Source: Sipunculus nudus
Taxonomy: Eukaryota > Annelida > Sipuncula > Golfingiida > Sipunculidae
Assembly: GCA_026874595.1 (NCBI GenBank)
Contig: CM049320.1
Span: forward strand, 27,700,714-27,764,713
Direction: 5' to 3'
DNA: 64,000 nt
Part shown: positions 34,700-47,838 of the stretch, piece by piece
Numbering within the stretch: position 1 is the stretch's first letter
Layout of the letters: each line of letters begins with the position of its first letter
Program-made: the position numbers and the translations under genes
The notes under the pieces: model-generated
Told to the model about the DNA's origin: nothing
Database searches by the model: none
The model's input: only the letters and a program-made list of their open reading frames with translations

Positions 34700-36620
34700 A
34701 AAAGCTAATCAAATATCCTAACAGACTGATTCTGCGGAGCGTCTTGACCCATGGTTCCCTAGTTTTAATGGTAGACATGTGTTCTTTTGATGGGTCACGT
34801 GATCTTCAAGGTTCAGACAGAATTTCCTGTTCTTAAGCATTCTGACAACGTGGTAAGATGATATTTCAACACGTATGGTGTTTTAGGCTTAGACTGGGAT
34901 GAAAACCTGCCGAAGGAGATTGTAAGTTGGTCTTTAACAAATAGTCTCCACGTACACAACCAATGGAAGATCCTCAGATAGTATATCTCTGATTTACCAT
35001 GGAAGCAGTGTTTCATGTGGTTTTAAACTGCATACCTTCGGAGAAACATCAAGGAATATAACCTGTGTATGAATGGATGTCCTAAAGGGAGGTGGGAGCT
35101 TGACAAGTCCGGAGATATCAAAGGCTGAACTGACCCCCTTAAAAGGGGATTCCAGAACTGTTTGGGCCTTCGTTAGGTGCTCTTTTAAGTAACTGCTGGA
35201 TTTATTCTCAAGTAGTGGTCAAAAGGAAGACAATGATTTTAGATACAAATATTTAAAAAGAAATTTAACAATATCTATGATACACTATGTACATTATATT
35301 ACATGGCCATATAAACAAAAAGGTTGCACTACGATATGCATCTTAGCTGTATCCTAAATATGGTCTTTATTTATGGTTTAAATAAGCCTGCATTCTTGCT
35401 TGAACTTAGATTACTGCATTGAAGTTGGTAGTGTTCCTTGAAGTTAGCAGTGGCACTTAAAGTTTGTAGTGACACGGCCAACGACACCAGACCAGTGGCC
35501 GTTCATTTAGGAAAAAAAACACTGGATACGTTTATAATATCGTACTTGCTAGTAAAAGATATATACAGAGGCGGATAAGCTATATCATCTCTTTTGTTCA
35601 CCGTTAGACGTAATATGTCGTTTACATAACATATACTCTTCTTATGAGCATTTCGAAATGTGACATATCTTGAATTATTATTATTACAATATAAACAATG
35701 TAGTAGTTCTATATAGATATAAGATACCGACACCAATAGTCATAATCATATCTGGTTTTCATTTATAGCCTTGTGTTTACATATTTCCCTCATTTAAGTG
35801 TTATTTATACAACATGTTTCAATCATTTAGGAGTTATCTATACACCATGGTAGCTGTACTTCGATAATTATAGTTACGATTTAAAACAAACCCGTACATA
35901 TTTCTGACCATCTTTGAATAGTCTCATGAGAGCCTACCATGGCCTCGTTGTCAACAGTGTGTCCTACATAGCTCTGCATTTGATCTTAGCAACACCCTAT
36001 TTATACTATGCGTGGTTGGTTATCTCGCATCGATGTCATGCGTTCACTATGGCTCAGGTACATTACTCGTTTATTCACTAGGACTGGAGCCATTAACCAG
36101 GTCATTCATTAAAGTTCAGGTTTATTTACCGTAAATTCATTATGACAGTAGTTTTTTGCCATACCAATCAACGGAAGGCCTTTGTAGCAATCTTTATTCT
36201 ATACCTATAAAGAATATGCATATCAAATTAAACAAAAAATATATGGTATAAAATATATGGTATTCATAATCAATGTGTCACAGGCATACGTGTACTGGAA
36301 AAATCAATACGGTTCAGGAAAACCCGCAGGCTCAGACTTCCCGTGGGTTAAGATATAGACACATAAACCGAAATGAGGGTCCTTGAATTGCACGGGTTAG
36401 AAAAAATAATTTGGGAGTGGTAACGGTATAAATGCACTTGATCATCACTAGTCCGGGGACCAACTGTTTCTGTTATGATCATGAAGATCCAGGGATCATA
36501 CAACGTGATATACGGATATATATTATCCCTAAGTTGTACCTATTAATACTTGCAGATTTAATGCTTGAAAAGAAGACATGAACCATAAAGCAAACAGGCC
36601 TGGTAACGAATGGAATGTAC
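34700..36620. other. Spacer without recognised features
   Basis: AT-rich, no gene, RNA or transposon relic recognised. Short frames near 34813 and 35503 have no domain. Confidence 0.45.
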
Positions 36621-36625
36621 GCATC

Positions 36626-36661
<36 letters not shown>
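36626..36661. repeat. Compound (CA)n(TA)n microsatellite
   Basis: About 12 CA units followed directly by about six AT units, adjoining the long hairpin. Confidence 0.95.
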
Positions 36662-36663
<2 letters not shown>

Positions 36664-36664
36664 A

Positions 36665-36777
36665 CGAAGGTTAAGATAAACAGTGACGCCTTTTAGATAG
36701 ACTAACTAGTTTATTAACACACAGTTAATAAACTAGTTAGTCTATCTAAAAGGCGTCACTGTTTATCTTTACCTTCG
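36665..36777. repeat. Near-perfect 54-bp inverted repeat (hairpin)
   Basis: The left arm 36665-36718 and the right arm 36724-36777 are reverse complements over 54 bases with a single mismatch (36671-36674 region). Only a five-base loop (ACACA) separates them. Microsatellites flank both sides. As DNA it could extrude a cruciform; as RNA it would be a long perfect stem. Origin may be a foldback transposon, a small-RNA source, or an assembly or amplification snap-back artefact. Confidence 0.9.
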
Positions 36778-36810
36778 CTTCAACTACAGACAAACACGGC
36801 TATACCACTC

Positions 36811-36811
36811 A

Positions 36812-36848
<37 letters not shown>

Positions 36849-36850
36849 GA
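36811..36850. repeat. (TA)n microsatellite
   Basis: About 13 AT units, then an imperfect extension. It lies just right of the hairpin. Confidence 0.9.
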
Positions 36851-37264
36851 CAGTCGTACATATGAAATACCTTTATTCTGATATAACAAAGTTATTTATA
36901 TACATATTATATATGTGTATATATACATATATATATCCCCATCTTGCTATTTTTAATATTATTATTATTATTATTATTGTCATTGTTATTAATATTATTA
37001 TTATTATTTTATATTTATCTTTCCGTACACTCGAAATTTGGTTATTGTTTTGACTATATATGCCCAATGTAAGGAGATACAAATAGTTTAGACATCAGTT
37101 CGAAAGACCGCTTTGATAGCCGAAGCCTTAAAAAAAAGCCAACAACTATTTCTCATTCGCCTGTATAGACACATTTCTTCCTAAACAGCAAGGTTTCCTT
37201 ATAAGACATGTTTGCCTGAATTATTTAGAGGTGGTTTTGCAAGATACATTATCAAACATTATCA

Positions 37265-37266
<2 letters not shown>

Positions 37267-37318
<52 letters not shown>
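37267..37318. repeat. (AT)n microsatellite
   Basis: About 26 AT units. Confidence 0.95.
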
Positions 37319-37319
<1 letters not shown>

Positions 37320-37582
37320 CACAAATGGTTTGAATGCCGTTATAAGATCAAAGTGTGCAATGCATATCTGTCCGAGATTTTATATATTTATGAAATTAAT
37401 ATATATTTACGATAACATAAATTTACAAAAAAATATATTACTAAAATCATCTACATTTAATCAACTTACTGTAAAAGGATAAGATTTTTCGTGTTATGCA
37501 GCTAATATATTTAAGCCCTCTCCATTTTCAATGTTTATTCAGAAAGGTAACGGCTGTAATTTGAATAACCATTAGAACATAT

Positions 37583-37590
<8 letters not shown>

Positions 37591-37630
<40 letters not shown>
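37591..37630. repeat. (AT)n microsatellite
   Basis: About 20 AT units. Confidence 0.95.
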
Positions 37631-37633
<3 letters not shown>

Positions 37634-37687
37634 GTCATGACTGTGATACATGATGTACATGTCACAAAAATAATAAAATATATTTGT

Positions 37688-37795
37688 CTATCCGTCTGTC
37701 TCCCTCTCCATCCGCCCATCCATCCACCCATCCATCCGCCTATCCTTCCATCTATCCATCCACCCATCTATCCATCCTTCTATACATCCATGGAA
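37688..37795. repeat. Degenerate (ATCC)n minisatellite
   Basis: About 27 imperfect four-base units (CATC, CATT, TATC variants of ATCC) in a pyrimidine-rich strand. Its translations on both strands are open only because the unit lacks stops. Confidence 0.85.
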
Positions 37796-37799
37796 AAAA

Positions 37800-40227
37800 C
37801 AGTAAATGCAAGCTCAGTCTCGTTGGGGATACGTTTGGGTTTACTGGCGTCTGACAAGTTAATACTTACCTTCTGAAATATAGAATCTGCTACATGACCA
37901 GAGGCTCCGTTTATTGGAATGAACTTAGCAAGTCAAATAGGGTGGGCTGTTTTCAAACCTTGATCAGTCGGTGTATATACCGACTCTCATGCGTCAGTCA
38001 CCCTAACCCTATAGGACCAGCGCTGTCTCTACTGGCATAATTGCCAAATTACCCTCCAATAGTCGCCATGACGTCATGCATGTATTTCCATATACCAACC
38101 CGGCAAGGTCAATCTAGCAAAACTAGTAATACCCGGATGAACAGGAATGTAACACGTAAGGGGCTAAATATAATATTTCATAGGGACTTCCCCTCACTCG
38201 TTTCCTTTTGTAAATGGAAATTTAATATTTTTACAGCCAATTTAGGGATCTCAAATTGAAGCCGGAACCGATTTTGAACTCCGCTGTCTATAAATCATCA
38301 GAGCTTTAGCGGTGACGCTGTCTCCTTTATCTGTCTGGCCGTACGGGTTTAGTTACCAGGGCATTATTTGTATCTGTTGGACATAGAATTTTCTAACATA
38401 ATATCTTTGACAAATCTCCTTGAGAACTTGAAATTAATTCAGTGAAGGGTATTGTTTCCGAGTTAATTGGCGGGTCCGGGTACTGCAGAAATACTTATGT
38501 TCTCTTTTATATAAAAGCTCCAATATCTAAAAGCTACTAAAAGCATGGCATTATGCGTTTTATATTAAGCATTAAGTTTAATCCGAAAATAAACACCGAT
38601 GTTACTAACTGTATATTTCAGCTATATATTTTGTCAGGTATATCGAAGGTCCCTTGTCCACAGCGGTTAGCTTGGTGAACATTTTATGATTCATTGGTAT
38701 AGCTCAGTGGCTGCAAGTACACAGAACAGATCTCAAGCCCATCATGCGTATCAAGTTAGCAGATCAGTGTGGCTTCAGTGTATCCTCGCTTTTAACACAT
38801 CAGACCTTGGTTTTGCAGACGTTTAAGTGTATATTTTTTAAAAACAATTTTTCAACACATCTCATATTTTTTAAATTAATCTAAAGCTATTATTCTGTTC
38901 AATGTGTCACTGATCATGAGTACTCCACAGACGAAGGGAGAATGCAAGATATGCTGATAGAAGCCTTCCTGAATCAGAGAGTGGAGTATTGCAGTGAGTA
39001 ATGCTGAACAGATTATTTATACGGTTAAAATAATTGTTTTGTTGATATTTACATATCATTTTCCTTACTTTTCATAAAAAGGATGTACCACTTCCCAAAA
39101 TATATTGTCAACGTCCGAACTTGCTGCCTAAATATTTGATGCTGTCATTAATACAGACAGATATTTTGAATTAATATTCTTATTGTAATATTACAAATAA
39201 CAATTTGTAATTGGTCCCTGTGGAGATCAAATGCTTTCACAGGTGTAGAGTTATTCAAATATTACACCAACGCACAGTTATGCAGTAATTTTATTGTTTG
39301 AATCGTATTGATGTTTCCACTCCTATATACAAACCTAATGTAATCACTAACCGCCCGAGCATGTATAAACACGCAATATATAATTGTTTTATACATACAG
39401 TTGTTAAAAAGAAGTGTATTAATATGAGTGTATTATTATAAACTTCATTAACACATTGAAAATTTATCTATCCCGGTCCATTATAGATTTATTAAAAATC
39501 AAACATGCCATTTAATTTTTTTAAAAAGTCCATGATACTATTAAATTAAGTACTTGTGTGTGTCTGTGTGAAAATAATTCATTACTAAATTTTATTTACA
39601 CCCATTTTTGTGTTGTCATTCACATATGCTTTCTTATGATAAAAGATGTATAAACCCCCGCTTTCAATCGATTTAAATGAAGCAAATTATCCGGCAATGA
39701 AATGAAAATATTCAGTTTGTTACATAAATGTTTAAGTTGCATACTTATTTGACTGCAGATAATATTGTAATTTATAATAAATACGGGTATTATAATTGGG
39801 ATAATAAAGAAGCGCGTTTTTTTATTTCCAACAAATTAAGTTATTCCTATTTGTATTAAGCTATTTTGAAAAAAATGAGAAGCTGTATTTGGTTAATTAG
39901 CTTTCCATTATCTCGGTATTATATAACATATCGATATAAAATATTTAAAAAATTATGTCTTGGAATTATTTGTAGAATTTATTCTAACAGAACAAAAAAA
40001 TCTTGTTTATTCTACCTGCCCCATGAAATAAGAATTCCTGCGGAATATCAATCTAGTCCTCCCGTATCCCGACTTACTCTATCTGATGCTTGAGTCTTTG
40101 CCGCAGGGCGCCCATTTACACTCAACAGTTTTGGTTACATGTGACACAACAGGCCAGTAACATATATACATTCAGGGTCGCATATCTTTGTAACACGTAT
40201 ATACCGGTATGATCTAGTCCATTTTAG
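37800..40227. other. AT-rich spacer without recognised gene
   Basis: A TAGCTCAGTGG word near 38698 with a degenerate B-box-like CTCAAGCCC 33 bases later could be a decayed tRNA-derived fragment; evidence is weak. Nothing else was recognised. Confidence 0.45.
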
Positions 40228-40294
40228 TCAGACAGCCTTACCTGATGAGTGCAACAACATGTTGCACGAAACTACGTAGTAGTAAAATGTCTGA
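40228..40294 (+). ncRNA. Type I hammerhead ribozyme
   Basis: All invariant parts of a hammerhead are present in order. The core box CUGAUGA is at 40242-40248. Stem II is a perfect 7-bp GUGCAAC/GUUGCAC with loop AACAU (40249-40267), starting with the canonical G10.1-C11.1 pair. GAA plus A15.1 follows at 40268-40271. A short stem III (ACU/AGU) closes on the tetraloop ACGU (40271-40280). The cleavage triplet is GUA, with predicted cut after A40281. Stem I is open: UUAC (40238-40241) pairs with GUAA (40282-40285), then an internal GCC/AA loop, then UCAGACA (40228-40234) pairs with UGUCUGA (40288-40294). Short-stem-III type I hammerheads are known from animal Penelope-like elements and retrozyme-type small circular RNAs. 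Here a (TA)n tract starts 27 bases downstream. No second copy was seen in the window, so the host element is unidentified. Confidence 0.85.
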
Positions 40295-40320
40295 AAATAC
40301 TTGATTCGTCTTCATTTTGA

Positions 40321-40345
<25 letters not shown>
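40321..40345. repeat. (AT)n microsatellite
   Basis: About 12 AT units just downstream of the hammerhead, possibly the tail of its host element. Confidence 0.85.
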
Positions 40346-40353
<8 letters not shown>

Positions 40354-40689
40354 ATAATAATTCTTAAATTAGCAGTCGTTTCTAGTTTTTCCAGTTTTTT
40401 TTTTTAATCGTAGAAGGTCCAATAATAATAAGGCTCTAACCGTATTTTAAATTTTAAGGGCAAGTTTACCTACGATATGCATAGAAAACTTATTGTTAGA
40501 AAAGATGACATGATCTCCAACTACGGGTATTGCTGGTTTCCTGAAGAGGTACTCTTTATGTACTGAATTCCCATTTTACTCAATTATTTGTCAATAACTG
40601 AGACGAGAATTATTATGCTTAAATATTAATACACAGGACAGTCTGTCACAGTTTACAATACCGAGGGTTTAGTGAACACCTATTTTATT

Positions 40690-43600
40690 AATCACAGCCA
40701 ACCACACCACCTTTCATGTGAGCCCCGGCTAACATTCGGTTATGAAGATGCGCGGCTTCGGCATTCACCATGCTTTGGGCTTATGAAATTAGTTCGTCTA
40801 AGTAAACATTAAGAGGCTCACTCACAAGTGTGAGTGTTCGAGATGTATTTTGAACTGTCAAGTTTCCATGGTGAGTCCAGTGCTATTGCTTGTATGTCCT
40901 GAATGAATTTTAATAGTTAAAGTATATCCCATGGTAGTATTTCATAGTATCTCCCAGGAAGGGAGATTTCATGAATTATCCGGAAATTCTATACCTGCAC
41001 CCTTGTACATCCCGGACGGCCTTGATTAAAGGGAACTGTAATCCTAAAGAGGATAGCATACTAGACCATTGTCATAATCTATGTAATATTAAAAATAAAT
41101 TTTGTTCAGCATTTTTTATAACCTAGTGACTCAGAGTTATGGTACTTAGAGATTCTATCCAAGGTGCAAGTTAAATGCCCAAGCTGGCCAGTGATATCTT
41201 TTACATATATAGATTCCCATATTGCACGTTTCACTGATATACTTAATATATATATAACTAGGTTCAAATATCTTCTGAAGTGGCTCTCGGGATTAGTGTA
41301 AAAAGTAAAGTCAATTGTTAGTTAATCCAGTACATGCATATGGGAGATGTCACTTTTTATAACTGAAATAAAGTAAATTCATGCTTGTGCTTACTATCTA
41401 GTGAATATGAAAATATTCGACTCATGTCTACAAACTCCACTAGCTGATGATTGGTTAGGACAGTAAGTGGACTGACCACCAGGACTATTGTCTTTGAGAT
41501 GAATAGCCGGTTGGCAAATCAGACAGACTTTTACTTTTTCCTGTTAAAAAGTACAAAAGCAGTGCTGGTCATTGATTATGACTTGCAAAGCTTCTCCTTT
41601 CTCCTTCAGAACCGCCTCTCTTCAATGATAACTGGTGTAAGTCTTCACAACTATGGTTATTCTGTTTCTCAAAATCTGATATTGTAGTCACATGTCACTT
41701 TTCAATTAGCGGTCGATAGACTTATTATCTTTAATCTGCCGATGGGTGACTTTTATTAAAGAATGTCTGAAGTGCTTCAGCAGCAACCACAGAGAACCAT
41801 TAAATATGACAACATCTAACACCGCGTGATGTTTGTTTGTAAACATTGTATTGCGCGGATTACCTATATTTCAGCGGGGCAGGATAAGCATCAATAATAA
41901 CTCAATTCTTTGTAATATCTTAATGTTTATATATACATAAACAGATTGTGAAGCATTAACGCTTCGTGATATTGGCCCAAGCGAAAATAAAGACGGGGAT
42001 AAGGTAGCACTTAGAGATGGATCGGGGAGACGTGAAAGTGTAATAGACTTCGGCATCATATTATTATTCGGCGAGTTCATGAAATTTCTGCGGCACGGTT
42101 CCCTGCGAGGCACCAAATATTCAACATGGCCGTCTTCTGTCCCGTTCGCCAGCAGGGTAGTTGCTAACTCAATGCAATGATATGTATAGCATACAAAGTA
42201 AAATATTACTGGAATCTGGCTATATTAAAGTTTATGGTTACACATATCAGTACATTCAAAATAATTTGACTGGACTTTATCCTATGTCAAGGATGTATAG
42301 GCTTCTAAAGTGAATTAGGGAATCCTCTGGCTCAGACTTTTTGTGATAATAAGCTTGGTGTAAGATACACATAAATCCATATTGCTTTATTTAGTAATCG
42401 GATTCAGGAAGTATTTTTTTTTCTTTGATCGGCGAGCAAATAGTGGTACGTTTACGCTTTTGGCCTTTTATGATACTATTGATAATTTTTTTATAACATA
42501 GCAGCTTTTGTAGTACAAAGGGTTGTCGCTTAATCAATGAGCCAACGCTGTGTAAGTAACCGCTATACGCCTAGCTCCTCCCGGGTCCTAGTTGCGTAGC
42601 ACCAAAAGAGGGTCAATTGGAGCGAGAGCATAGTCTAGATCGAATTAGTCCCATTCACCCGACCTGGTCGGCAGTGTTATGAGCTATAGTAAAGGCATGA
42701 GCCTGAAGCTAACTGCAAAAGCTCCCAATCAGAGTATCAGGTAAATTTGACATTTTCAACACCCTATAATTTAATTCAGTTTTTAACATTAAAATACTTG
42801 CCTTCTGAATTTCTAGACATATTTGTTTATGTATAACATGAAATACATATTTATTTAGTTTACCTTATTTTGTACAATCGATGTAAGTTCATTCTGTCAA
42901 GCAATTTGAGAAAATAAATTGAATAAAGGTTTGAGAAGGTTGACAGGGAGAGACGTAACTGACCATAAATGAACAAATAAAATTGAAATCAAACATGTAT
43001 TAGGAGCGCCAGCTGCGGCAAGACATAAAAAATGGTGCAATGCAAACTCTATGAGTTATAAAAAAATGTTTTTTTTAAAAGAAAAATATGGGGTTTCCCA
43101 CATTCCCACAACATCTTGCCTGTTAGCCTAGTCTACTGTGAAACATGCGTTCTTGGTCTGCTTAAATTTAATTTAATTTAATATTTCTTCACATATTCAG
43201 CTTTGTAAAAAAAGCAAGATAAACTTAACAACAATTGAAATAGTAGAATAAAAGCCAATTGTTTCAAAACATAAAATGAAGGATGATGTCCCTGTTGATT
43301 CATACAACAGGGAGCAACAGTGACCCACTCTGTTAAGGCCCGGCCACAACGAACGCCGTCTATTTTAGAGAAAAGGGTGTTGTGGTTCTTGGCTGATTTT
43401 GTAGATACATACAATAAATTCATATTCTATAAATAATTGCTTTGGTAAAAAAAATCATTTTTCCATATATAAATGTCACTAAGTTTTGCCTGAGTTTTCT
43501 GAGTGTTTATAGTGCAAACAACGGAATCCAGTCTACCCTCCATGGTGTTAAAAAAATTTAAATCACTGACTGCATGTTATCACAATGTGTTGATTGGGTT

Positions 43601-46600
43601 TGCTAGATTGATTTATGATGATATCTTTGTAAAAAAAAAACCTGAAGCAGTGAACTGTTCTAAGTCCAGGTGTTTTATTTATGGTTCAGTATACAAGTGC
43701 AATGAGTGGATTACAAATGAAAATTAGAATAAAATCAGAGTCTATAATGTTAAAGAAAAGACGTATGTTTAGGGTCACAAACAACCCCATATAACTTTTC
43801 GTAATATTTCCGACATTAAAAGCGCAATCTCTGCTAAAAATTTATGAAAGGTTGGGGGTCTAAGTTCACAAATTATTGGTAAGAAATATTATGAAACTAA
43901 ACTGTTACAACATCACATATATTCACATAGCTGGGATCTTGGTCCCTTGATGGATATCAGGGTACAGATCGTAAATAATTTACTTTTAATATTCTAACAA
44001 TATACTCATGGAGGTCCATAACAATCTCCTTGAAAGTTAGGTACCTGTGATCTATATCCTCCGGTATACGGGACGTGAACGTATACCCCAAAATAATTAA
44101 AAATTTGGGCTGAAATCTCCAGTATCTGAGAAACTAATGCTTTGATTGACATTATTCTTCTCATGCTTATTGATCGTGGGATATTCCCTGATTCCTTTTT
44201 TTTAACTTTTACATATTATTTCTCCATTTGGAGACACTCCAATGAAGCAGTCCGTCCGTTAACAGGGCACACATCGTAACCGTTAATATTTTAACATTCA
44301 GAAAACGCACAAATTTTATCCGTTTGACCTAGATAGTTCTAACTCTACATCAAGGGATGTCCTAAGCAAAACTCCTCAGAACCCTAAAATTTGGTGATCG
44401 TGCCCTATATTCTGCAAGCTTCTGGCTGCAAACATGAAGATACAAGTGCATAATACATGGACAAACAAACAAAGTAATTTTAAATAAGGTTACATACTAT
44501 TTAAATGAAAAAGTAATATCATCACGGGGAATACACCTTTTAGCTTACAGGATAAGGAAACAATCAAATGAGTTAATTTGTCTACTTAGGCGAATAATAT
44601 TTTTTTTTGTATATCGGTAGTAAAACACACTTTTTGCAAATAAATATCATAATATTTCTTATGATCGCTTGTTCTTGTTCTGTAGATAAAAGCAGTTTTC
44701 CATAACTATGATAACCATTTGCCTGAACATATAAAAGTTTCACTTTGTTCAGTTTCGCATATTTTTGTGGTCCATTAAAGTGCAAAATATTAGTTTCGCA
44801 AACATATATTTAGTATTTGATTATCACCAGATAGCACGACCATTTCTTCTCAGTTTTTCGTGTACTAAATTACTTTATGAAATCAACAGAAAAAAGTATA
44901 TTTTGCATTTTCTAAGAAAAAAAAATGCTATATTTTTTATTTGTTTAATACAAACATGCATAATAATATCAATGTACAAACGTGTTAGACTGTTGTCGAA
45001 GTGTACTTTATAAGTATGAGTGGCCCTTTTAAGATAGACAAGCTTATTCTTTTTTTGGTATCATGCAACTCTTGGGGTTTTAGAGTAGCTACCCCATTCG
45101 AAAACGGAGTTTAATTTTATATATCCCTTTCGAAAATGAGACTCTGTAGACTCTGTATCACACACACAAAAAAATCCAAAAGAACTGACATTATTTGACA
45201 GCATTATCAAGAAGAAAGAAAGTAGCATTAACTAGAAGCATTAACTGGACATATTTCTGAGGGTCAACTTTTCTTGACCATATGAGAGGTAGCAGGCCTA
45301 CACAAAAGTCACATTTTCACGGACTTTGTTATCACATGCCCTATCATGTGTGCCCACGCTAGAATTTGCTTACGTTCGTGTGCTTGTTTCTTCCGCTTGT
45401 TCACTGTATATGATTATATGCGATATGAAAATGAAAATCAAAATAGTATTCTAAAATGGTATTCCTATATTAAATTGTTACAAGAATCAGTATAGAAATA
45501 AACGTTTAAAAAACTTCATGTTGTCCAGCTTCTTCACGACCAGGATTTTAATTGTGGATTTAGAGATTTCTCTGACTGTTTTCTCTAGTTTTTGTTTAAG
45601 CTACATAGAAATATGGTTTGCCTAATATGGAAATGATAGTTCCTGACGTATTCTTTGCTTACTTAATGCGTGACACTTCAACTTGGACGCATTATGCATT
45701 GTGTGTGGAATAATCATACAGACAAGTTTATTCCTGATTACAAAGACGGTTATTACATTGAAAAAGCACAGATAAAAATAGTTTGGTATATAGTATTCTG
45801 GTATATGGGGAACCTAGGAAAAAAACACAAATAAAATTAGCTTGGTATATAGTATTCTGGTATACGGGGATGTTTCTGTTGTGATCATAGAGGCCCATCG
45901 TGCTAACGTCAATTGTATGAACAGGCCGTTGTATTTTTGTTTGTACTTATTTAAAAACATTCATGTCACACCCCTTATGACGGCTCTCCATGTAAGCTTA
46001 TGTATATATGAATTAACACATATACGCATTATTTATAAGTACATTAGCTACGTTATGTTACGGAGCTTGACTGGCACTTTTAAACATGTTTGCCGTCTTG
46101 GGATAAAATAATGCAAAATTGCCGATACCTCAAGTTATGGCCTGACACAAATCATGCTTTGTATTTTCATAATGGACAATTTCATTCGTTGCAAAGGCTT
46201 TTGTTACTTCATGTTTTTTATCTAATATTGAAGAATTCCAAAAGTTTTCAATATAAGTATCCACGTAGTGAGATAAAACGTTCTATGCCCTTGGAGCCGC
46301 TTGTTTTTTTTTGTATTCTCACGTTTTTACCTTGTTGTTTTCAGCAACTGTTAGATATTTTATCAATTTCTCGGCCTTTCGAAGTTCCGTATGTTTATTG
46401 ATTAATTACTATTTTTTACATTTCAAGATGAGGTATGGCACAACCTGTATTTCTTTAAAAGTTTTATATTGTATAGGGTAATTGTGTGAAACCAGCATGT
46501 TATTTAATGAGTATGTTTTAAGGCTGTGGTGACAGTGGCCTGACGCATATACAGCTGAGGAATGTTAATCTTCAATAAACAACACAGGTATTGAATACAG

Positions 46601-47690
46601 CACTGGTGTGAGCTGCATGGTGAGCAAATTCGGTGGTGTGATTAGCAGAGGGGAAATAATCATGGGGGTCGGCATGTTATATCTATATACCCATTTATTC
46701 TATCACATACAAGTCTGCCTTGATTAATTATAGAATTTTTTTTGAAGATTATATATGTTTTCTGTATATTTTTGTGTGTGATTTTATAAAAACTATATGC
46801 ATATCTTTCATTCAATGATGTGATATACAAATTAAATTACAAATATATAATTAATGAAATTGTTTTTCTGTAAAATCCTGATGTCTACATATATCCCATA
46901 AGAAATATTATTTTTGTTTTTAAATACGAAAAAAAATTAAAATTTAATTTGATTTGATCTTTAAATATGACTGGCACCATCAGAATGTTAACATTGATAT
47001 AAATTACATATTGTGTGTGGGGATCATTGTTATACGAATGCGTCATGCAACTTGTGCGTTCACAGTAGCTATCCATTCTGACACTTTGACGCTTTTTTAT
47101 ATTTCTTATTTGCATAAAATTTTCGAAGAAAAATTACCCATTTCAAGAAACCATACAAGTTGGATTTGGTATAAGGAATTTCTTGTTCCTTTCGGCATAA
47201 TCTGCATGTAAGCATGTTGCATGTCTATATTGTTTACACTACATATTCATCAAGGAATATAGTAACGTTTACTTGGAGCAATTGTCTTCCCTAAAGGTCA
47301 ATATCATATGCGAATAACCATATCTGTAAAGATCGATGAAATTAAATTAAACATACAATCGCTTTTTGTGCGGGCCACATTAGTTTCATAAATTAAATTG
47401 CAACAGTGCAGCACCAGAACTACCAAAGGTTTTGTGCAAACCCATTTGATTAATAACAGCCAGACACACGACCTATCATGTAAGCTCCGAGAACATTTGG
47501 CCATAAACATGGGCGGCCTCGGCATTCACCATGCGTCGGGCTTATGAAATTAGTTCGGCTGAGTAAATAAAAAGAGGCTCACTCACACGTGTAAGTGTTC
47601 GAGATGTATTTCGTGAATTGTTAAGTGTCCATGGAGAGTCCACTGCAATTGCTTTTATGTCCTGAATGAATTTTAATGATTAACGATATA
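40690..47690 (+). repeat. Segmental duplication, copy A
   Basis: Collinear, diverged matches to copy B run the full length: 41056-41700 with 51234-51966; 41755-42170 with 52020-53340; 42335-42900 with 53455-54010; 43915-44430 with 54470-54960; 45013-45420 with 55243-55640; 45775-46310 with 55735-56290; 46425-47200 with 63195-64000. The offset is about 10 kb until copy B is interrupted by 6.8 kb of other sequence. In addition, 40696-40920 matches 47455-47683 (shared CGGCATTCACCATGC and GGGCTTATGAAATTAGTTCG), which could be the remains of the junction repeat. No coding gene was recognised in either copy. Short frames around 46.1 kb and 42.1 kb partly agree between copies (see findings). Confidence 0.8.
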
Positions 47691-47838
47691 TATAAACATT
47701 CTATAGTGGTATACTGATTCAGTACAGTACAATTATACAACGGGAGAATATTATTTAATTAAACCAGTGCATTAAATTTAATTCAGTGCCACTTACATTC
47801 TCGAAAACAAAGAGAGTGAACGATGAGGAACAAAAAAA

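Noticed and set aside
37528-37876. Overlapping frames on both strands with Gly/Trp/Met or Pro/His/Ile repeats
   Set aside because: Translations of the (ATCC)n minisatellite and (AT)n microsatellite.
38697-38740. tRNA-like TAGCTCAGTGG element
   Set aside because: B box is too weak and no stems close; could be chance.
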